A stretch of DNA of 64,000 nt from Dioszegia crocea (lineage: Eukaryota > Basidiomycota > Tremellomycetes > Tremellales > Bulleribasidiaceae). The notes under the pieces were generated by a model, which searched no databases, was not told the origin of the DNA, and saw only the letters and a list, made by a program, of their open reading frames with translations. The stretch is from contig BCKK01000009.1 in NCBI GenBank assembly GCA_001600615.1, positions 310,156 through 374,155 of the forward strand, read 5' to 3'. A program made the position numbers and the translations under genes. This document shows positions 23,315-34,887 of this stretch, piece after piece; the stretch's first letter is position 1; each line of letters begins with the position of its first letter.

Positions 23315-25106
23315 GATGATGTTTTGTTTATTATAAATAAGGGCCGAATTATAGGTTTAGTAAAGAGCGTGAAGTTGTTTGGGCCGGAAGCGATACCGAG
23401 ATTAGAGCCGAGGGGATAAGGAGCGTGATGGTCGTCAAGGTAACTATGGTAGGTTACCAATGTTTGACCTTTGGTAGAGAGGGTCGAGCGATCCGATTCC
23501 CGTGAGAGGCCTGCCGTAGATCTCGACTGATCCAGATGACGAGCCGAGCGCGGGATTGTGATGACTGCTCAGACCGGTGTTTACGCGTCGGACGGGGCGG
23601 GGCGGGAGGGGGAGTGAGACGATAGGGCAGGGAGAGATGTATGAGAGAGGCGAGAGATGTTTGGGTAGAGAATAGATTTAGGGCGACAAGGTTGACCGTG
23701 CGAAAGTATTAGATTACGATTGCAGTGCCGCGCAAAGCTCACTCTGGCTTGGAGACAGGGTCCAAGCGGCCGGTGGGTGCTTTAAGGGAGTACTATCTAT
23801 TTGTGGCGCACAGTTTCAGAGGGGGAAGATGCGAGACAAGTGAAACGGCAGATCTATCGGATGGGACCAGCCCTGATTGTTTGGTCTGTGGGGTAGGAAG
23901 GGGTAAGGGTCGATGGAATCGTGGTGGTCCGTCGGATGGGACAGATTGTGAATTTTGGGAACCTTTCGATTCTCGGGTGCCGTGAGCGCCGAGGGGCAAG
24001 CTGAAACGCAGCTGGACTCGAGCGAGAGGGATGGTGTTGGAGAAGAGAGGATGGAGAGATGCAAGGATGTTCGATGCAGGCAACTCTATCCACCCCTGCA
24101 GCGATCAGGCGAGTATAGAGAGCACCAAAAGCTCCCCCGGCAAAGGGGTTGAAACGCGTCCGGATGCCGTAACAAAGGCACCCGGAGGAGAAGCGCGTCC
24201 CTTGGGCTTACCAAAATAGAATGCCAGCTTTAGGTATGCTATATATTGCGATCCTTACTTATCTTGCATAGCCTTTGCTGTGCTTTGACCTATGTATTCT
24301 CCAATGTGACCGAGGGCTGTCATTTACCCTATGTCGAACTCGGATGCATCAACAGCTTTTGCGAGATAAGGGAAAGTGGCGCCGGAGACCGAGATTGGGA
24401 CCGCGTTTCAGATGTGTTTCAGATTTCGGTGGCGGTGCCACTAATCAAGAAGTGGGTCTAACTACATCGCTGCACCGCAGTGGACTGGCCTGAGAGCTCA
24501 TATGACTTCAGCAAGCTTGTCCTTTAGACCACTTGGCGGTGTGTATCATACTTTCGGATTGTATGTAAGTCGAAAGCAAGCCTGGGGCAGCGACAACGCT
24601 CAGAAAATCTCATGGATGCCGACAGCCACGATCATTTCTTTGGAGGATATCGGATTTGATGCAAGCAGTACAGACCCCGACAAAGAGAACTTCTCTCTCC
24701 GACTCGAAGGAGGTACACTGAAACGACTACACTGACTTATGACGTCAATAGGATAGGCTTAGTCAGCGAGCATATAGGCAACGGAGCATTACATGTAAGG
24801 ATAGCCAAGATCAGACGTGTGCCAAACTCTGCCACTTGCGACCCCTGTTTCTCACCCTTGTAGGGAGTAAGAGATCAATGGACAGACACGTCATGGTGTT
24901 TTGGCAAGCCTTGCAGCGACAAGGTCGGAGCAGACATATAAGAAACGGCCTGTCGGCTCTTTTCCCCCTCTCGCAAGCCCCTTTGACTGACCTCAATATT
25001 CGCCACTTCTTGACCTTGACCTGCCTTTCTACCACTTTTGTCCACTATTTCACGCTACCCACATCACACTTCATCCTACCCAAACTCCTCGATCCCAGCA
25101 CACATC
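23315..25106. other. 1.8 kb region without a convincing gene
   Basis: The promoter side of the oxidase and of the next + strand gene. The only ATG frame of note is 24502-24735 (+, 77 aa), which has no recognisable content. I treat the stretch as intergenic. It could hide a gene with several short exons. Confidence 0.4.
24935..24942 (+). promoter_or_regulatory. Putative TATA box for the 25107 gene
   Basis: CATATAAG about 165 bp before the start codon of the downstream gene. This is a sequence match only. Confidence 0.3.
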
Positions 25107-25748
25107 ATGTCCGGCTACAATCCATCACATGACGGGGGCGGCGGCGGGACCAGTGGTGAGCGGGAGTTCCGATACTACTCCTTTCCCAATCCAGCCACGA
25201 ACGGCTTGGAGTCCACCAGCGGCACTTCTCCTGATACTCCGACCTCCAAGGTGCTTTCTGTCGAGGCCCTCCAGTTCCACCGCCCGGAAACCAATCCCAT
25301 TCAAGGCGGCTCGGTGCTCTTTCTCCTTCCGAGCACGTCCGGCGACGCGGCAGATTCCGTCGTTTGGCTTACCGACGACCCGAATTGCGTCAGTGGCAAG
25401 ATCTTCGACACAAATTCGATGGGATTCCCCACTGTAACGGTGACTCTCCCAAAGGGCACTCTCGTCAAGACCGTCATTGACGCCCTGCAGGGTGAAGAGC
25501 CCTCCGCGCAACAAACCTACCCGTGGACCACAAACTACCGAGGTGCGTCGACCATAGACAACGGGCCGCGCGGGGGGCAGGTGCAGCCGCGGGCATGCCA
25601 GCTCTGGACAGATGTTCGGAAACCCCGTGAGGTGGCTGATTGGGACGAGAGCCTGGATGACTCGGCAGCTCTCGTGCAGTTCTCATACGTGGTTGAGCCT
25701 TCGTCGCACGCGAGGAAGGGTGTCATGATCCAGGCGGTCAAGCCGTAG
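25107..25748 (+). CDS. Hypothetical protein, single exon, 213 aa
   Basis: An intronless frame starting MSGYNPSHDG after a CT-rich leader. It has no signal peptide. The N-terminus is Gly/Ser-rich and flexible; the rest looks like a compact beta-rich domain (SVEALQFHRPE, GGSVLFLLPSTSGD, SVVWLTDD, ALVQFSYVVEPSS). I recognise no family. A TATA-like element and leader composition support expression. It may be a lineage-specific gene. Confidence 0.7.
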   Translation: MSGYNPSHDGGGGGTSGEREFRYYSFPNPATNGLESTSGTSPDTPTSKVLSVEALQFHRPETNPIQGGSVLFLLPSTSGDAADSVVWLTDDPNCVSGKIFDTNSMGFPTVTVTLPKGTLVKTVIDALQGEEPSAQQTYPWTTNYRGASTIDNGPRGGQVQPRACQLWTDVRKPREVADWDESLDDSAALVQFSYVVEPSSHARKGVMIQAVKP

Positions 25749-26217
25749 ACTTCCTTCGAGAAGTCCCGCTGGGTGGCCATGGTGGCAGGAAGAACTTGAT
25801 AGGTGTGAAGAGGAGAGAGATTATCAAGCGTAGTCTCTTTTGAGGCTTTCGATGTTGGCCGAAGGGGTGCATTCTATGGCGAGTGGTGACATGTGCATAG
25901 ACCAGCGCAAGGGCTAGCTGTATTTTCCCGATGCATACGATAGGTGTTCTGGCATCGAAGCAACATCATAAAGGAGATCTCACATAGTCTTGCTGATCCA
26001 TGTAAGTCATCATGCGTGGAATTCATACACAGCCTGAAAGAGCACTCAGCGAAGACTCGCTCGCATCTGCACCTGCACAAAATCATCTCGGGAAGTTTCG
26101 GCCGAAATTCCCGGCCGAAGGGATTTGCCTCCGTCCGTCCTTGTCAGTCTAACTCGTATTTCGGACTGGCCACTCGTATCTACAGCAAATCTCAAAACTC
26201 ATACAGTAGCTACCAAC
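25749..26217. other. Intergenic region carrying the LEU2 upstream region
   Basis: 470 bp between two + strand genes. The only structured feature I see is the palindrome at 26089-26119, listed separately. Confidence 0.6.
26089..26119. promoter_or_regulatory. Palindromic element upstream of LEU2
   Basis: A near-perfect 25-bp inverted repeat: CGGGAA and TTCCCG arms flank the perfect core TTTCGGCCGAAA. A further GGCCGAA half-site follows directly. It lies about 100-130 bp before the LEU2 start codon. GC-rich palindromes of the CGG/CCG kind are typical sites for zinc-cluster regulators such as Leu3, but the spacing is not the yeast Leu3 consensus as I know it. The binding factor is unknown. Confidence 0.5.
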
Positions 26218-27807
26218 ATGTCTGACAAAGTGTAAGTCTGACTCACTTCAGCTTACAGGGCTTTCGGCGGCACAGGGCTAACGGGTCAGATTCAAAATCA
26301 CAGTTCTACCCGGAGACGGTATCGGTATGTTCCCCCCTTCCCCCTGCCTCTAGGATAGACACTCATGAATCAGGACCCGAAGTCACTGCGGAGGCTGTCC
26401 GAGTACTCGAGACTATCGTCAAGCACACTTCACTCCGATTAGAAATTGTTTCTAAACACTTTGGAGGAGCTGGGATTGACGCAACGGGTGATCCATTACC
26501 TGAAGACACGCTGAAATCGTGTAAAGAGGCTGATGCGATTCTTCTGGGTACGTTTGGTTCTGATCACTTTTTGTATTCTAATCTCGACATGATTGATTGC
26601 AAGACTCGAGATATGGGAAGTCGTAAGGGGATTAGGCTGACGTACAGGTGCGGTCGGAGGACCTAAATGGGGTGTCGGACCCGTTCGGCCCGAACAGGGT
26701 CTCTTGCGGATCAGGAAGGAGCTTGGCCTCTATGCCAATATCCGACCGGCGAGCTTCGCCAGTGAGAGTCTATTGGAGTATAGTCCGTTGAAGGAGGAAG
26801 TGGCTAGAGGGTTTGATATGATTGTGGTTAGAGAGTTGATTGGGGGTATTTGTAAGTTGTCCTTTTTTGGCTGTTCGGGCAGGAGGGGGTTCGACGAGAG
26901 GAGGAGTATCGAGAATTCACTCCTGGACATACTTGTATGACTGTTTGATCCAAGCTGACACTTGCAGACTTTGGTGAACGCGGTGAACTAGCCGACTCGA
27001 AGGATCAATCAGCCTACGACACCTGCTCCTACTCTGTTCCCGAAGTTGAGCGCATCACTCGAGTCGCCGCTCAGGTAGCCATGGCCTCGGACCCTCCATT
27101 GCCCATTACGTCCGTCGACAAAGCCAATGTCCTCGCTACATCTCGACTATGGCGCAAGACAGTCACTGAGCTCTTGACGAAAGAGTACCCACAGTTGAAA
27201 CTCAGCCATCAACTTGTTGATTCGGCTGCGATGATTATGGTCGCTAGTCCTCGGAAGTTGAATGGTGTTATCCTCACTGAGAATATGTTTGGGGATATGT
27301 AAGTCTGGCAAGTGTCTATTGGGAACAGGAGAGAAAGAGCTGATCCGATAGTCTTTCAGATGAATCTTCCGTCATTCCTGGTTCGCTCGGCTTGTTGCCT
27401 TCTGCCAGTTTGGCAGGTGCACCAGACCCCACCAAGACTGTGACTGGGATATACGAGCCGTAAGTCGACCATGTCTATCACGATCTGGGATACAGCTTAC
27501 ATAACAGCATTCACGGTAAGTCATAACCCCAATCTCCGTACCCGAAATCCGGACCAACGCTGATATCACAGGCTCCGCCCCCGACATTGCCGGTCAGGGC
27601 ATCGCAAACCCAATCGGCACAATCCTATCCGCAGCCATGATGCTCCGCTACTCTCTCGGAAAAGCCGACGAGGCAGCTATGATTGAGCAAGCCGTCAAGA
27701 AAATGTTGGATGATGGTGTACGAACAAAAGATCTGCGTGGGAATGCGGGTACGAAGGAGGTTGGAGATCGGGTTTGTAAGGCTTTGGAGGAGATGTTGAA
27801 GAAGTAG
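26218..27807 (+). CDS. LEU2: 3-isopropylmalate dehydrogenase (leucine biosynthesis)
   Basis: Eight exons (26218-26231, 26290-26324, 26374-26547, 26648-26851, 26968-27298, 27352-27459, 27508-27515, 27572-27807) give 369 aa. The enzyme oxidatively decarboxylates 3-isopropylmalate with NAD. Conserved blocks are [76 protein letters not shown] and, at the C-terminus, [20 protein letters not shown]. Two exons are very small: exon 1 is 14 nt and exon 7 only 8 nt, yet all eight join in frame through the conserved EPIHGSAPD motif, which strongly supports the microexon. No mitochondrial presequence is visible, so it is probably cytosolic. Confidence 0.96.
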
Positions 27808-28352
27808 GCGCCGTGGGTGGAGGCGAATAAAAAAGCATTTGGCAGGAGTTTGATGCACAGATCTGTGGTCTGAAATTTGGGGATATTGGATTGGGCTTAT
27901 GAGGGAAATGGGATGGGTGCGGCTCACGTACAGTGGATCCAGTCCGGGGCAGAGTCTACCTGGTACCTGATCCCATACTGACCGTCTGACCCTTCGTTGC
28001 TCATTGACTCTACCCTGCTTGCCTATGGCATCGAACATCCGACAGCTCTACCTTGCTTCAGGGGTACACTGACATATTGCCGCAGGACGATAAAAGCGGA
28101 CGAGCACAACATGACGTCCCAGGCAGGACCTTAAAGGAGACCCTCCTGCTTCAGGGAGAACTCGAGGAGAAGGTGAAAGGATGTGAGTCTGCAACGGTTT
28201 GAAGTCATAAGACAGGTCGCTGCGCAGGATAACCATAACGGGGACTGAAAAATCACCTCTCTTCAATACCTCTCTTCCCTGCCAACCCAACTTCGATACC
28301 CAATTATCGACATTACCCCTTCATCACTACTCTACATACCCCATACTTCATC
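27808..28352. other. Intergenic
   Basis: 545 bp between two + strand genes, with no feature seen beyond a pyrimidine-rich stretch before the next start. Confidence 0.5.
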
Positions 28353-28793
28353 ATGTTCGGAGAGAAGTACATCGAGGCAATCGATCTCTCGCGGTCAGGG
28401 TCGGATACGGGCGCGAAGACAGATACCGCCAGTACTCCCGTCGGCGCGACCCAGGACGACACATCTCTGTCAAGGGCAAGGCCGCTGAAGTCAGAGGCTT
28501 ACAGTCACAAAACTGCGTCCACGCTGGCTGGGTGGAAGGCCGCTTGGCTCAATCTGTGCGCTTGCGCGAGGACCGAGGTGCGCAAAGAGGAGAAGGCGGA
28601 AGATGCAGGGCGGAAGGTCGATTTCGTTGACAGCTCCCAGACCCAAGAGCTCGCCACTCAGACGCCGACACAGGGTCAGCAGACCACATTTGAGGGAACA
28701 CAACCCACAAAGTACGCGCCGGAACCGCCTTACGTCCGGCAAACCCAGGAGGAACTCGATGAGATCAAGTTCTGTCCGAGATCTTACAAATGA
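28353..28793 (+). CDS. Hypothetical protein, 146 aa
   Basis: A single frame starting MFGEKYIEAIDLSR. It is hydrophilic and rich in Ser, Thr, Gln and Lys, with one modest hydrophobic patch (LAGWKAAWLNLCACA, about residues 58-72). That patch carries two cysteines and could be an amphipathic or membrane-touching helix. The rest looks disordered (TQTPTQGQQTTFEGTQPTK). I recognise no family. It may be lineage-specific. Confidence 0.5.
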   Translation: MFGEKYIEAIDLSRSGSDTGAKTDTASTPVGATQDDTSLSRARPLKSEAYSHKTASTLAGWKAAWLNLCACARTEVRKEEKAEDAGRKVDFVDSSQTQELATQTPTQGQQTTFEGTQPTKYAPEPPYVRQTQEELDEIKFCPRSYK

Positions 28794-29093
28794 GCTGAGT
28801 GGAGTAAAATTGAGCACGGGGGTTGGACGGCGCGTCATTTTGCTATGTGATGCATTGGCTGGGGGTAAAGCGTACTCGCACGCAGACCGTAATCACGAGA
28901 AGCAGAAGTGTCTGAGTATGGCTGAGGTGAATTCAAGTCCATACAACCCAAGCTAGCAATCGCTCTGACCCTATCATTGACAGCACAGATCAGTCTCCAA
29001 TCTCCCTCTGTATCCCTGATTCCGTATTTGTACACCAAAACACCGCCTACTACACCGCCCTCCTATACACTCGCCAGCGCCAATTACGTCCCA
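28794..29093. other. Intergenic, convergent 3' ends
   Basis: 300 bp between the stop of the preceding gene and the SPC24 stop. Nothing seen. Confidence 0.5.
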
Positions 29094-30124
29094 CTACTCG
29101 CTAGCGAGATTCCAGACCAGATTAGCCCATTGAGCTTTCGACCTTGTCTTGTCGAGCGTCGTGGTGTGAACATCTTCTTTGGCGTCATTCCCTGCTGGGG
29201 TCAGTCATGATTCCCTACATCTTGACGAACATAACGGAGGGTGGTATATGCCAAGGAAGAGTGGTTGTGGACTTACTGATGATTATCTTTGGAGAAGCTT
29301 TGTCTGTTGTGGGGAGAAGTCGGAATCCTATATCGTTCAAAAGCTTTAGGCGGAGACTGTGAAGTATCAGCCTTGACCATCGTACATCCTGAATCTTCGA
29401 CCACTCCGTCCCTTCAATGAAACATTGGATCTGGCCTGATATCCATGTAGATGCAGCAACCTTCCACCATCCCCACTTCCGTCCGGCCTCTGCTCATCGC
29501 CCTCAAAGTGAGTAAGACTGCCAAAACTCACACATCCGACTCAAACCCCTCCTCTTCTCCAACTTTCCATCCCCCAACTTCTTCCCTCTCATTCTTACAT
29601 CTCCCCAGCTCTACCTCTCTTTTCCCTAGTGACGCCTGTTCCTCATTCAACGCCTTGCCCGTCGCGTAGTGCTGTTGCTCCAAGTGTCGCATTTGGTCAT
29701 TATGCTCTGATGGGGATGGGACGGATGAAGGTCGGAGTGCAGAAGATGCGGCAGCCGAGTGTTGTTTTTGTAATTCTAGTCAAGTCAGCTTCAGTCTGTA
29801 TATTGTTCTAAGGCCCAAACTCACGTCGTAATTCCACGTCCAGCTTGGAGATGATATCAGCTCTTTCGGCGTCTTTGGCATTGACGGCTGCTTCTGCTGC
29901 TGCTAGGTTGTCCAATTCGTCCTCTGGCGATAAAGTCGTTCCAACATCCACTAGGACGCGTCTGGAAGATATCAGCGAGCGGCGCTTGTAGTACATCGCC
30001 AGACCCACCTCAATTCTCCCCAGACATCTTCGGCCATATCCACTATTGAGCCTGACCTGTCAAACGATTGATTTGGATCATCCATAAACGCGTGCGCCGA
30101 GGATGAAGAAGCGACCATTGCCAT
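29094..30124 (-). CDS. SPC24: Kinetochore protein Spc24
   Basis: Five exons (30124-30009, 29961-29825, 29775-29532, 29356-29277, 29194-29094) give 225 aa. Spc24 is a subunit of the Ndc80 complex and forms, with Spc25, the globular end that docks on the inner kinetochore. The N-terminal two thirds are a charged coiled coil (AAAEAAVNAKDAERADIISK, then EHNDQMRHLEQQ). The C-terminal head opens with DVLRLKLLNDIGFRLL, the family hallmark, and ends DVHTTTLDK and QWANLVWNLASE. Recognition depends on splicing a 175-bp intron before LRLKLL. The last acceptor is a tandem cagcag, so two isoforms differing by one residue are possible. It is divergent from PCT1, with starts 281 bp apart. Confidence 0.85.
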
Positions 30125-30405
30125 CTTGCGTGTATCTATAGACTGTATAGGTTTGAAGGGGTGTAAGTGAGGTGTGTGATGAAAGTCAGGCGCCCTTGTT
30201 GACGCGTCGGTGGCGAAAAACTTTGTGGAGGAATGGGGATTGATTCCGCGGGGGACCGAATAAAGATCACTGTTGTGGGGGGAAACGACGTCACAGCTCA
30301 TGAGCTAAATGTCGCTTTGGCCTTGCACATACTCTATACGACCCTCGCACATCCATTGCTTACCCTTCCTGTAGGCACTTACCATCTCACATACTCACAG
30401 TCAAC

Positions 30406-32136
30406 ATGGCCGCTCCTCCCCCAGGCGCCAAGAGGCGTCATACCACCGACAAGAAGCTAGGAGAGCGTAGGCGCGAGAGAGCAGCCGGCAGCTCGAGAGA
30501 TGCAAGTGAAGAGGGTGAGTGATTGGCTTGATGATTGGGAGGGGTATGCGCTGACTGCGTGATTCTTTCTCTATCACTCTTGACTGCCTCTGCCTCAAAT
30601 CGGACCTATCTACGCTCTCTTTCCTTATACCTCCTACTCCAACCACGTCCCACTCCCCATCTACCACTCGTGCCTGACCCGCCTCCTCGACGACAGATAA
30701 CGAAGAGGAGCTTTCGGACGTTGGCTCCCTCGCTTCCAATCACAACACCCGCCTACCACCTTCGGCTCATGTTGGTCTACCCATGCCGGCCACACATGCC
30801 GGAGCGGGACCCGCCCCTGGAATCAGTGCAGCTCACAGGCGCGCACTGGGCCAGAAGAAAGTGGCTGAGTCGGGCCACGCCGGTGAAGGAAGTCAGAGCG
30901 ACGGTGTGGACTCGCCAGTGTAAGTCTGCATGCTTATGAGCTCTACTACTTGCTGACGGTAAGGTATGACGGAGATGTAGAATCATCATCTACAATCGGC
31001 GGTACACCCATCCATTCAGGATTCGTAAACTCTACTTTACCTACTCATATCCGCCGCCCTTCCTCCCCGACCCCCAACAGTGGTCCCGCCCAAGCCCTCT
31101 CAACCTCCCCTACCAAGAATTCCAACCGCCTCCCTACTCCCAAAGCATCCCGACACAACCTTACCGAAACTACCAATCCGGCACCACACGACGTACCCGT
31201 TGCGGCTTCTCAGGCTCTGTCGCCAGCCACTAAGTCTCAATTGCAGCCATTATCAAGTAAGACGAGTTCGTCCGCTCTTGGTCCGCCCAAGATGTACTCC
31301 CGGCCCGTCGAATTGAGTCCGGAGAACATTACGCAATTTGTGAACCGGGCGATTGAGGGGAGGGGCGCGGAGGATGGCGTTGAGAGGTGGTGGAAGACTA
31401 ATTCACCGCCTGAGGATCGACCAGTGAGGATATATGCCGATGGTGTATATGATTTGTTCCACTTCGGGTAGGTCCATCATTAAGCTTAAGGACAGAGCTG
31501 ATCATTAGGCATGCCCTACAATTGCGTCAGGCAAAATTATCATTCCCTAAAGTCCATCTTTTGGTTGGTGTATGTTCGGACAAGTTGTGCGCGGATCACA
31601 AATCCGCACCGGCCATGACGCACGCAGAGCGTTGCGAGTCGGTTAGACACTGTCGATGGGCGGATGAGATCTTGCCGGACGCGCCGTGGATTGTGGATCA
31701 GGCGTGGATGGATAAACATCAGATTGATTATTTGGCGCATGATGAGGTTGTTTATCCTAGTAAAGGGGTGGAGGATGTTTATGCTTTTGCGAAGGAACAA
31801 GGTGAGTACGGTTGGGAATGGGATGGGGGAAGAGTGGAGAGTGGAGAGAGGCGAGTGAAGAGGCATAGAGGGAGAGCCGGAGATTTCAAGGGACAACGAG
31901 CTGACAGACCCCCAGGCAAATTCCTCCCAACCCGCCGAACACCCTGCATCTCCACATCCGACCTCCTAGAGCGTATCGTCCGTGGATACAGGGACGGCTT
32001 TTTCGATTCGAAACTAGAGAAGAATGGTCATCCGGAACTTTTGGCCGCGGATGTCGATTGGGATAGCTCGGCCAGTGTGGATAAGCGAGAAAGGAGGAAG
32101 AAGAAGGCTAGTGCTGCTCATGCGCAGCAGCAGTAG
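30406..32136 (+). CDS. PCT1: Choline-phosphate cytidylyltransferase (CTP:phosphocholine)
   Basis: Five exons (30406-30514, 30697-30919, 30964-31467, 31509-31801, 31916-32136) give 449 aa. It catalyses the rate-limiting CDP-choline step of the Kennedy pathway. After about 240 disordered Ser/Pro/Ala-rich residues comes the catalytic domain: [20 protein letters not shown] with the nucleotide-binding HFGH (about 277-280, split by intron 3), [23 protein letters not shown] and the signature [14 protein letters not shown]. The C-terminus is short and basic ([10 protein letters not shown]) and ends in a poly-Gln stretch. The long amphipathic lipid-sensing helix of animal enzymes is not obvious. The ethanolamine enzyme is less likely, because only one catalytic domain is present. 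Confidence 0.95.
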
Positions 32137-32432
32137 GTCCGGGGTGGATGGGAGGATGGTGAATAGAGGGATTATGAGATTGGGTTTGGGAATTATTTGG
32201 TCGGATTGATGGGAAATATGGGTTCTTGTTGTGTATGTAGTTATGCCAAGTTCTGTTTTTCATAGAGTAATGCCTCCTGATCAGTGCGTTCGACGAGCCC
32301 TCTTTCGGCAGCATGACTTGTAGTCTGGGCAAGTGTGTCGATTTGGCTTGATGCGCTGGGAGTGGAAAAGGGCTGGAAGAGCAGCCTTGAAGCTTGGAGG
32401 GGCCGGCGGTGCGGATGGACAATGGCCAGGTT

Positions 32433-32722
32433 TACCCTGGCACTTAAAATCCTCGGTGGAAATTGTATCCCCAATCTAACGATGGTTATGGGCCCAATCT
32501 TGCTTCCTATACCACCCAACATTTTCCNNNNNNNNNNNNNNNNNNNNNNNNNNNNNNNNNNNNNNNNNNNNNNNNNNNNNNNNNNNNNNNNNNNNNNNNN
32601 NNNNNNNNNNNNNNNNNNNNNNNNNNNTACCCTGGCACTTAAAATCCTCGGTGGAAATTGTATCCCCAATCTAACGATGGTTATGGGCCCAATCTTGCTT
32701 CCTATACCACCCAACATTTTCC
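32433..32722. repeat. Identical 95-bp copies flanking the gap
   Basis: Bases 32433-32527 recur exactly at 32628-32722, directly on both sides of the 100-N run. This is the pattern left when two contig ends overlap but are scaffolded rather than merged. Confidence 0.9.
32528..32627. other. Assembly gap, 100 N
   Basis: Exactly 100 undetermined bases, a standard placeholder length for a gap of unknown size. Confidence 0.99.
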
Positions 32723-34760
32723 TCACCAATTCTTCACCTTCTATTAAAATCTGAGCATCTTGTTCATAGTACATTGTTGAGATATAGGAATGACAATCTA
32801 CTAAGTAAATCGAAATTTGGTGATCTAGCCGCGTCGAGTTGTTTGGTTCCGCTATCCGTGCGTTCATGCATGCGCTGTTTCAGTCTCGGCACCGTACCTG
32901 CTGCTCCACCCCCGCATATCATCCAACCTTATATTGCATTCCCCTTCGCACATGACTTTCACATCTACATAGTACTCACCCCCCAACCTAGGCAGTCTTC
33001 ATATCCGCGGTGTCGTCCGTTACAGATCACAGTGCCGTATTGCCCAGGCACGCTCTGCGCCGAGAAATCATGCACGGTCCTCCTCTCCTGCACACCATGG
33101 CCAACTATGCGCCCCATGATCACACATATCATTCAAACGTCAGTTTTCTCCCGCCTTGCTCCCCCTCTTGGGTTCCACTTTGCTCACGTCCAGATCTTGA
33201 TGGATCGCCACCGCTCAGATATGGTTTGCCGCATCTACCGTGTGAGTTCTCCAGCGAGCAATCCCAGCACCAGCGATGAACGCTAACGGCTTTCAGTATC
33301 GGCACTGCGTACGCCTAGGTCTGAATTTGGCTCACTTCCACCACATCGTACGTAGCTCATTTGAAGACTGGGGTTTCCTGACACCTATCAGCTATTCTCC
33401 GCTCCGGTCCAACTCCCTACTCGCCAGCCATCCTCACCGGACAGATCACGCTTTGGCTACCCCCGCTGCTACACGCACGGCTCTGCTCGGACGTTATAGA
33501 CTTACATCACCATATGTATCCTGTCATTGGCTTCTGCGCGCGGCTCGGCTGAACAGTCCAGGTTTGAGGTGCGTATCAGTGTTGCAGCCTCCCGTTACTA
33601 TTAGTATTACAGCCTCCAATCTGTTGCCGTGTTCTATGCGGTCAGTCCTCTCATTGTGAGTTTTCCGCTTGTGTGGGGCACCCATGTAAGTGTATTGGTC
33701 CCATAGTCCGGCTGCGGGCACAAACTCGGTGTGAGGATCGCGGGAGTATGTGTGTGTTATGTGGTCCGAGTGAAGCGCTGGTGCAGCAGAGTCAGTACGT
33801 ACGCCAGGTTTCGCCTGGTGACAGTGACAGTATGACTATCCAGTGCCGCAGCCAAGGTCAGCTCCGACAGGTGTCAGCACTGCGGTATGAGCAGCGTGCG
33901 GGGTGCCTTAATGTTAGACTGTTAGCCGCTGCATTTGCCAACCACTACCAACCGTGGGCATGGATGTTTGATCAATCGGGATGAGCCCATCAGACACACG
34001 ATTCTTCTCAATCGCCCGCTGTTGCCTTAGGCCGGTATCTTCCTTCCCTGCCACTGGACATCCATCTGGTGCTATCCGCCTCGCGAGAAGGTGGCGGAGC
34101 GAGGGTGTGTGGGTCCCCTACAGTATGCGCAGTGTTACGGATGCGCCCTCAAACGTACTCGCCCTCAGCAGACGTTGCAAAGCAAACGCAAGCGCCGAGA
34201 TATGTGGATAGTAGATATTGACTGGGTGTCTGCAGGGTCGACGCGGGGCCGCAATCTTGACCTGAATATCACGCTTCACGCTTCGCAGACGCCTTTGCGA
34301 GTGTACACTGTCCAGTCAGTATACCCGTGATGTATAGTACCCGCTCCATCATCAGTGGCGTTACTGTAGACGTCTGATATGAAATGTGAACTTACGCGAG
34401 CTGTCCGGTCCCGTCTCATCTCATCGTGTATTTGACATGGCTGCTCCGCCCGACAGCCCTCTGTGCATTCTTAGAGGACCCTCTGTGCATGCCGTCACTG
34501 TGAGATGCTCGAATGTTGCGCAATTGCTCGATTACCGGTGACCGAAACCTGGCCACGATGATGGGTGCGCGACAGCTCAAAACTACCCCTTTCAGTATTT
34601 CGCAAGCGCCCATCGTCAAATATGTTCCTTACATGATCGTATTCTGGGGTCGCTGGCTCGTTGAGATGTTGGGTGGATACTATTTACCGTAGCTTCTGCA
34701 ACTTTTCTGTGCCAGCACCGGCCAATCAGGATCAGCCAGTGAGCAGCCTGATCAGGGACT

Positions 34761-34768
34761 TATATATG
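34761..34768 (+). promoter_or_regulatory. Putative TATA box for the 34888 gene
   Basis: TATATATG about 120 bp before the start codon. Sequence match only. Confidence 0.35.
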
Positions 34769-34887
34769 CAGGCTTGTGCCATGGTCCAACCCAGTCCCCC
34801 CATCGTTTTTCCATCATTCTTCATATCGACACTTTGACTGAATATTGAATACTGAGCTCTCTCATCCCCACACCCCACCCCAGCACT

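Larger units (their letters stand above)
32137..34887. other. 2.7 kb gene-poor stretch containing the assembly gap
   Basis: No convincing gene. A reverse frame running through the gap (32241-32867, about 140 aa if the duplicate is collapsed) has no recognised content, and its N-filled part is meaningless. From 32870 to 34800 only short frames without recognisable similarity are seen. Part of it may be degraded coding sequence or untranslated leader. Confidence 0.4.

Noticed and set aside
24502..24735. 77-aa + strand frame
   Set aside because: Short, no recognised motif, no clear splice partners; kept only as a note in the intergenic entry.
32241..32867. Reverse frame spanning the assembly gap
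   Set aside because: It is open only because the gap and duplicated flank total 195 bp, a multiple of three; no recognised content.
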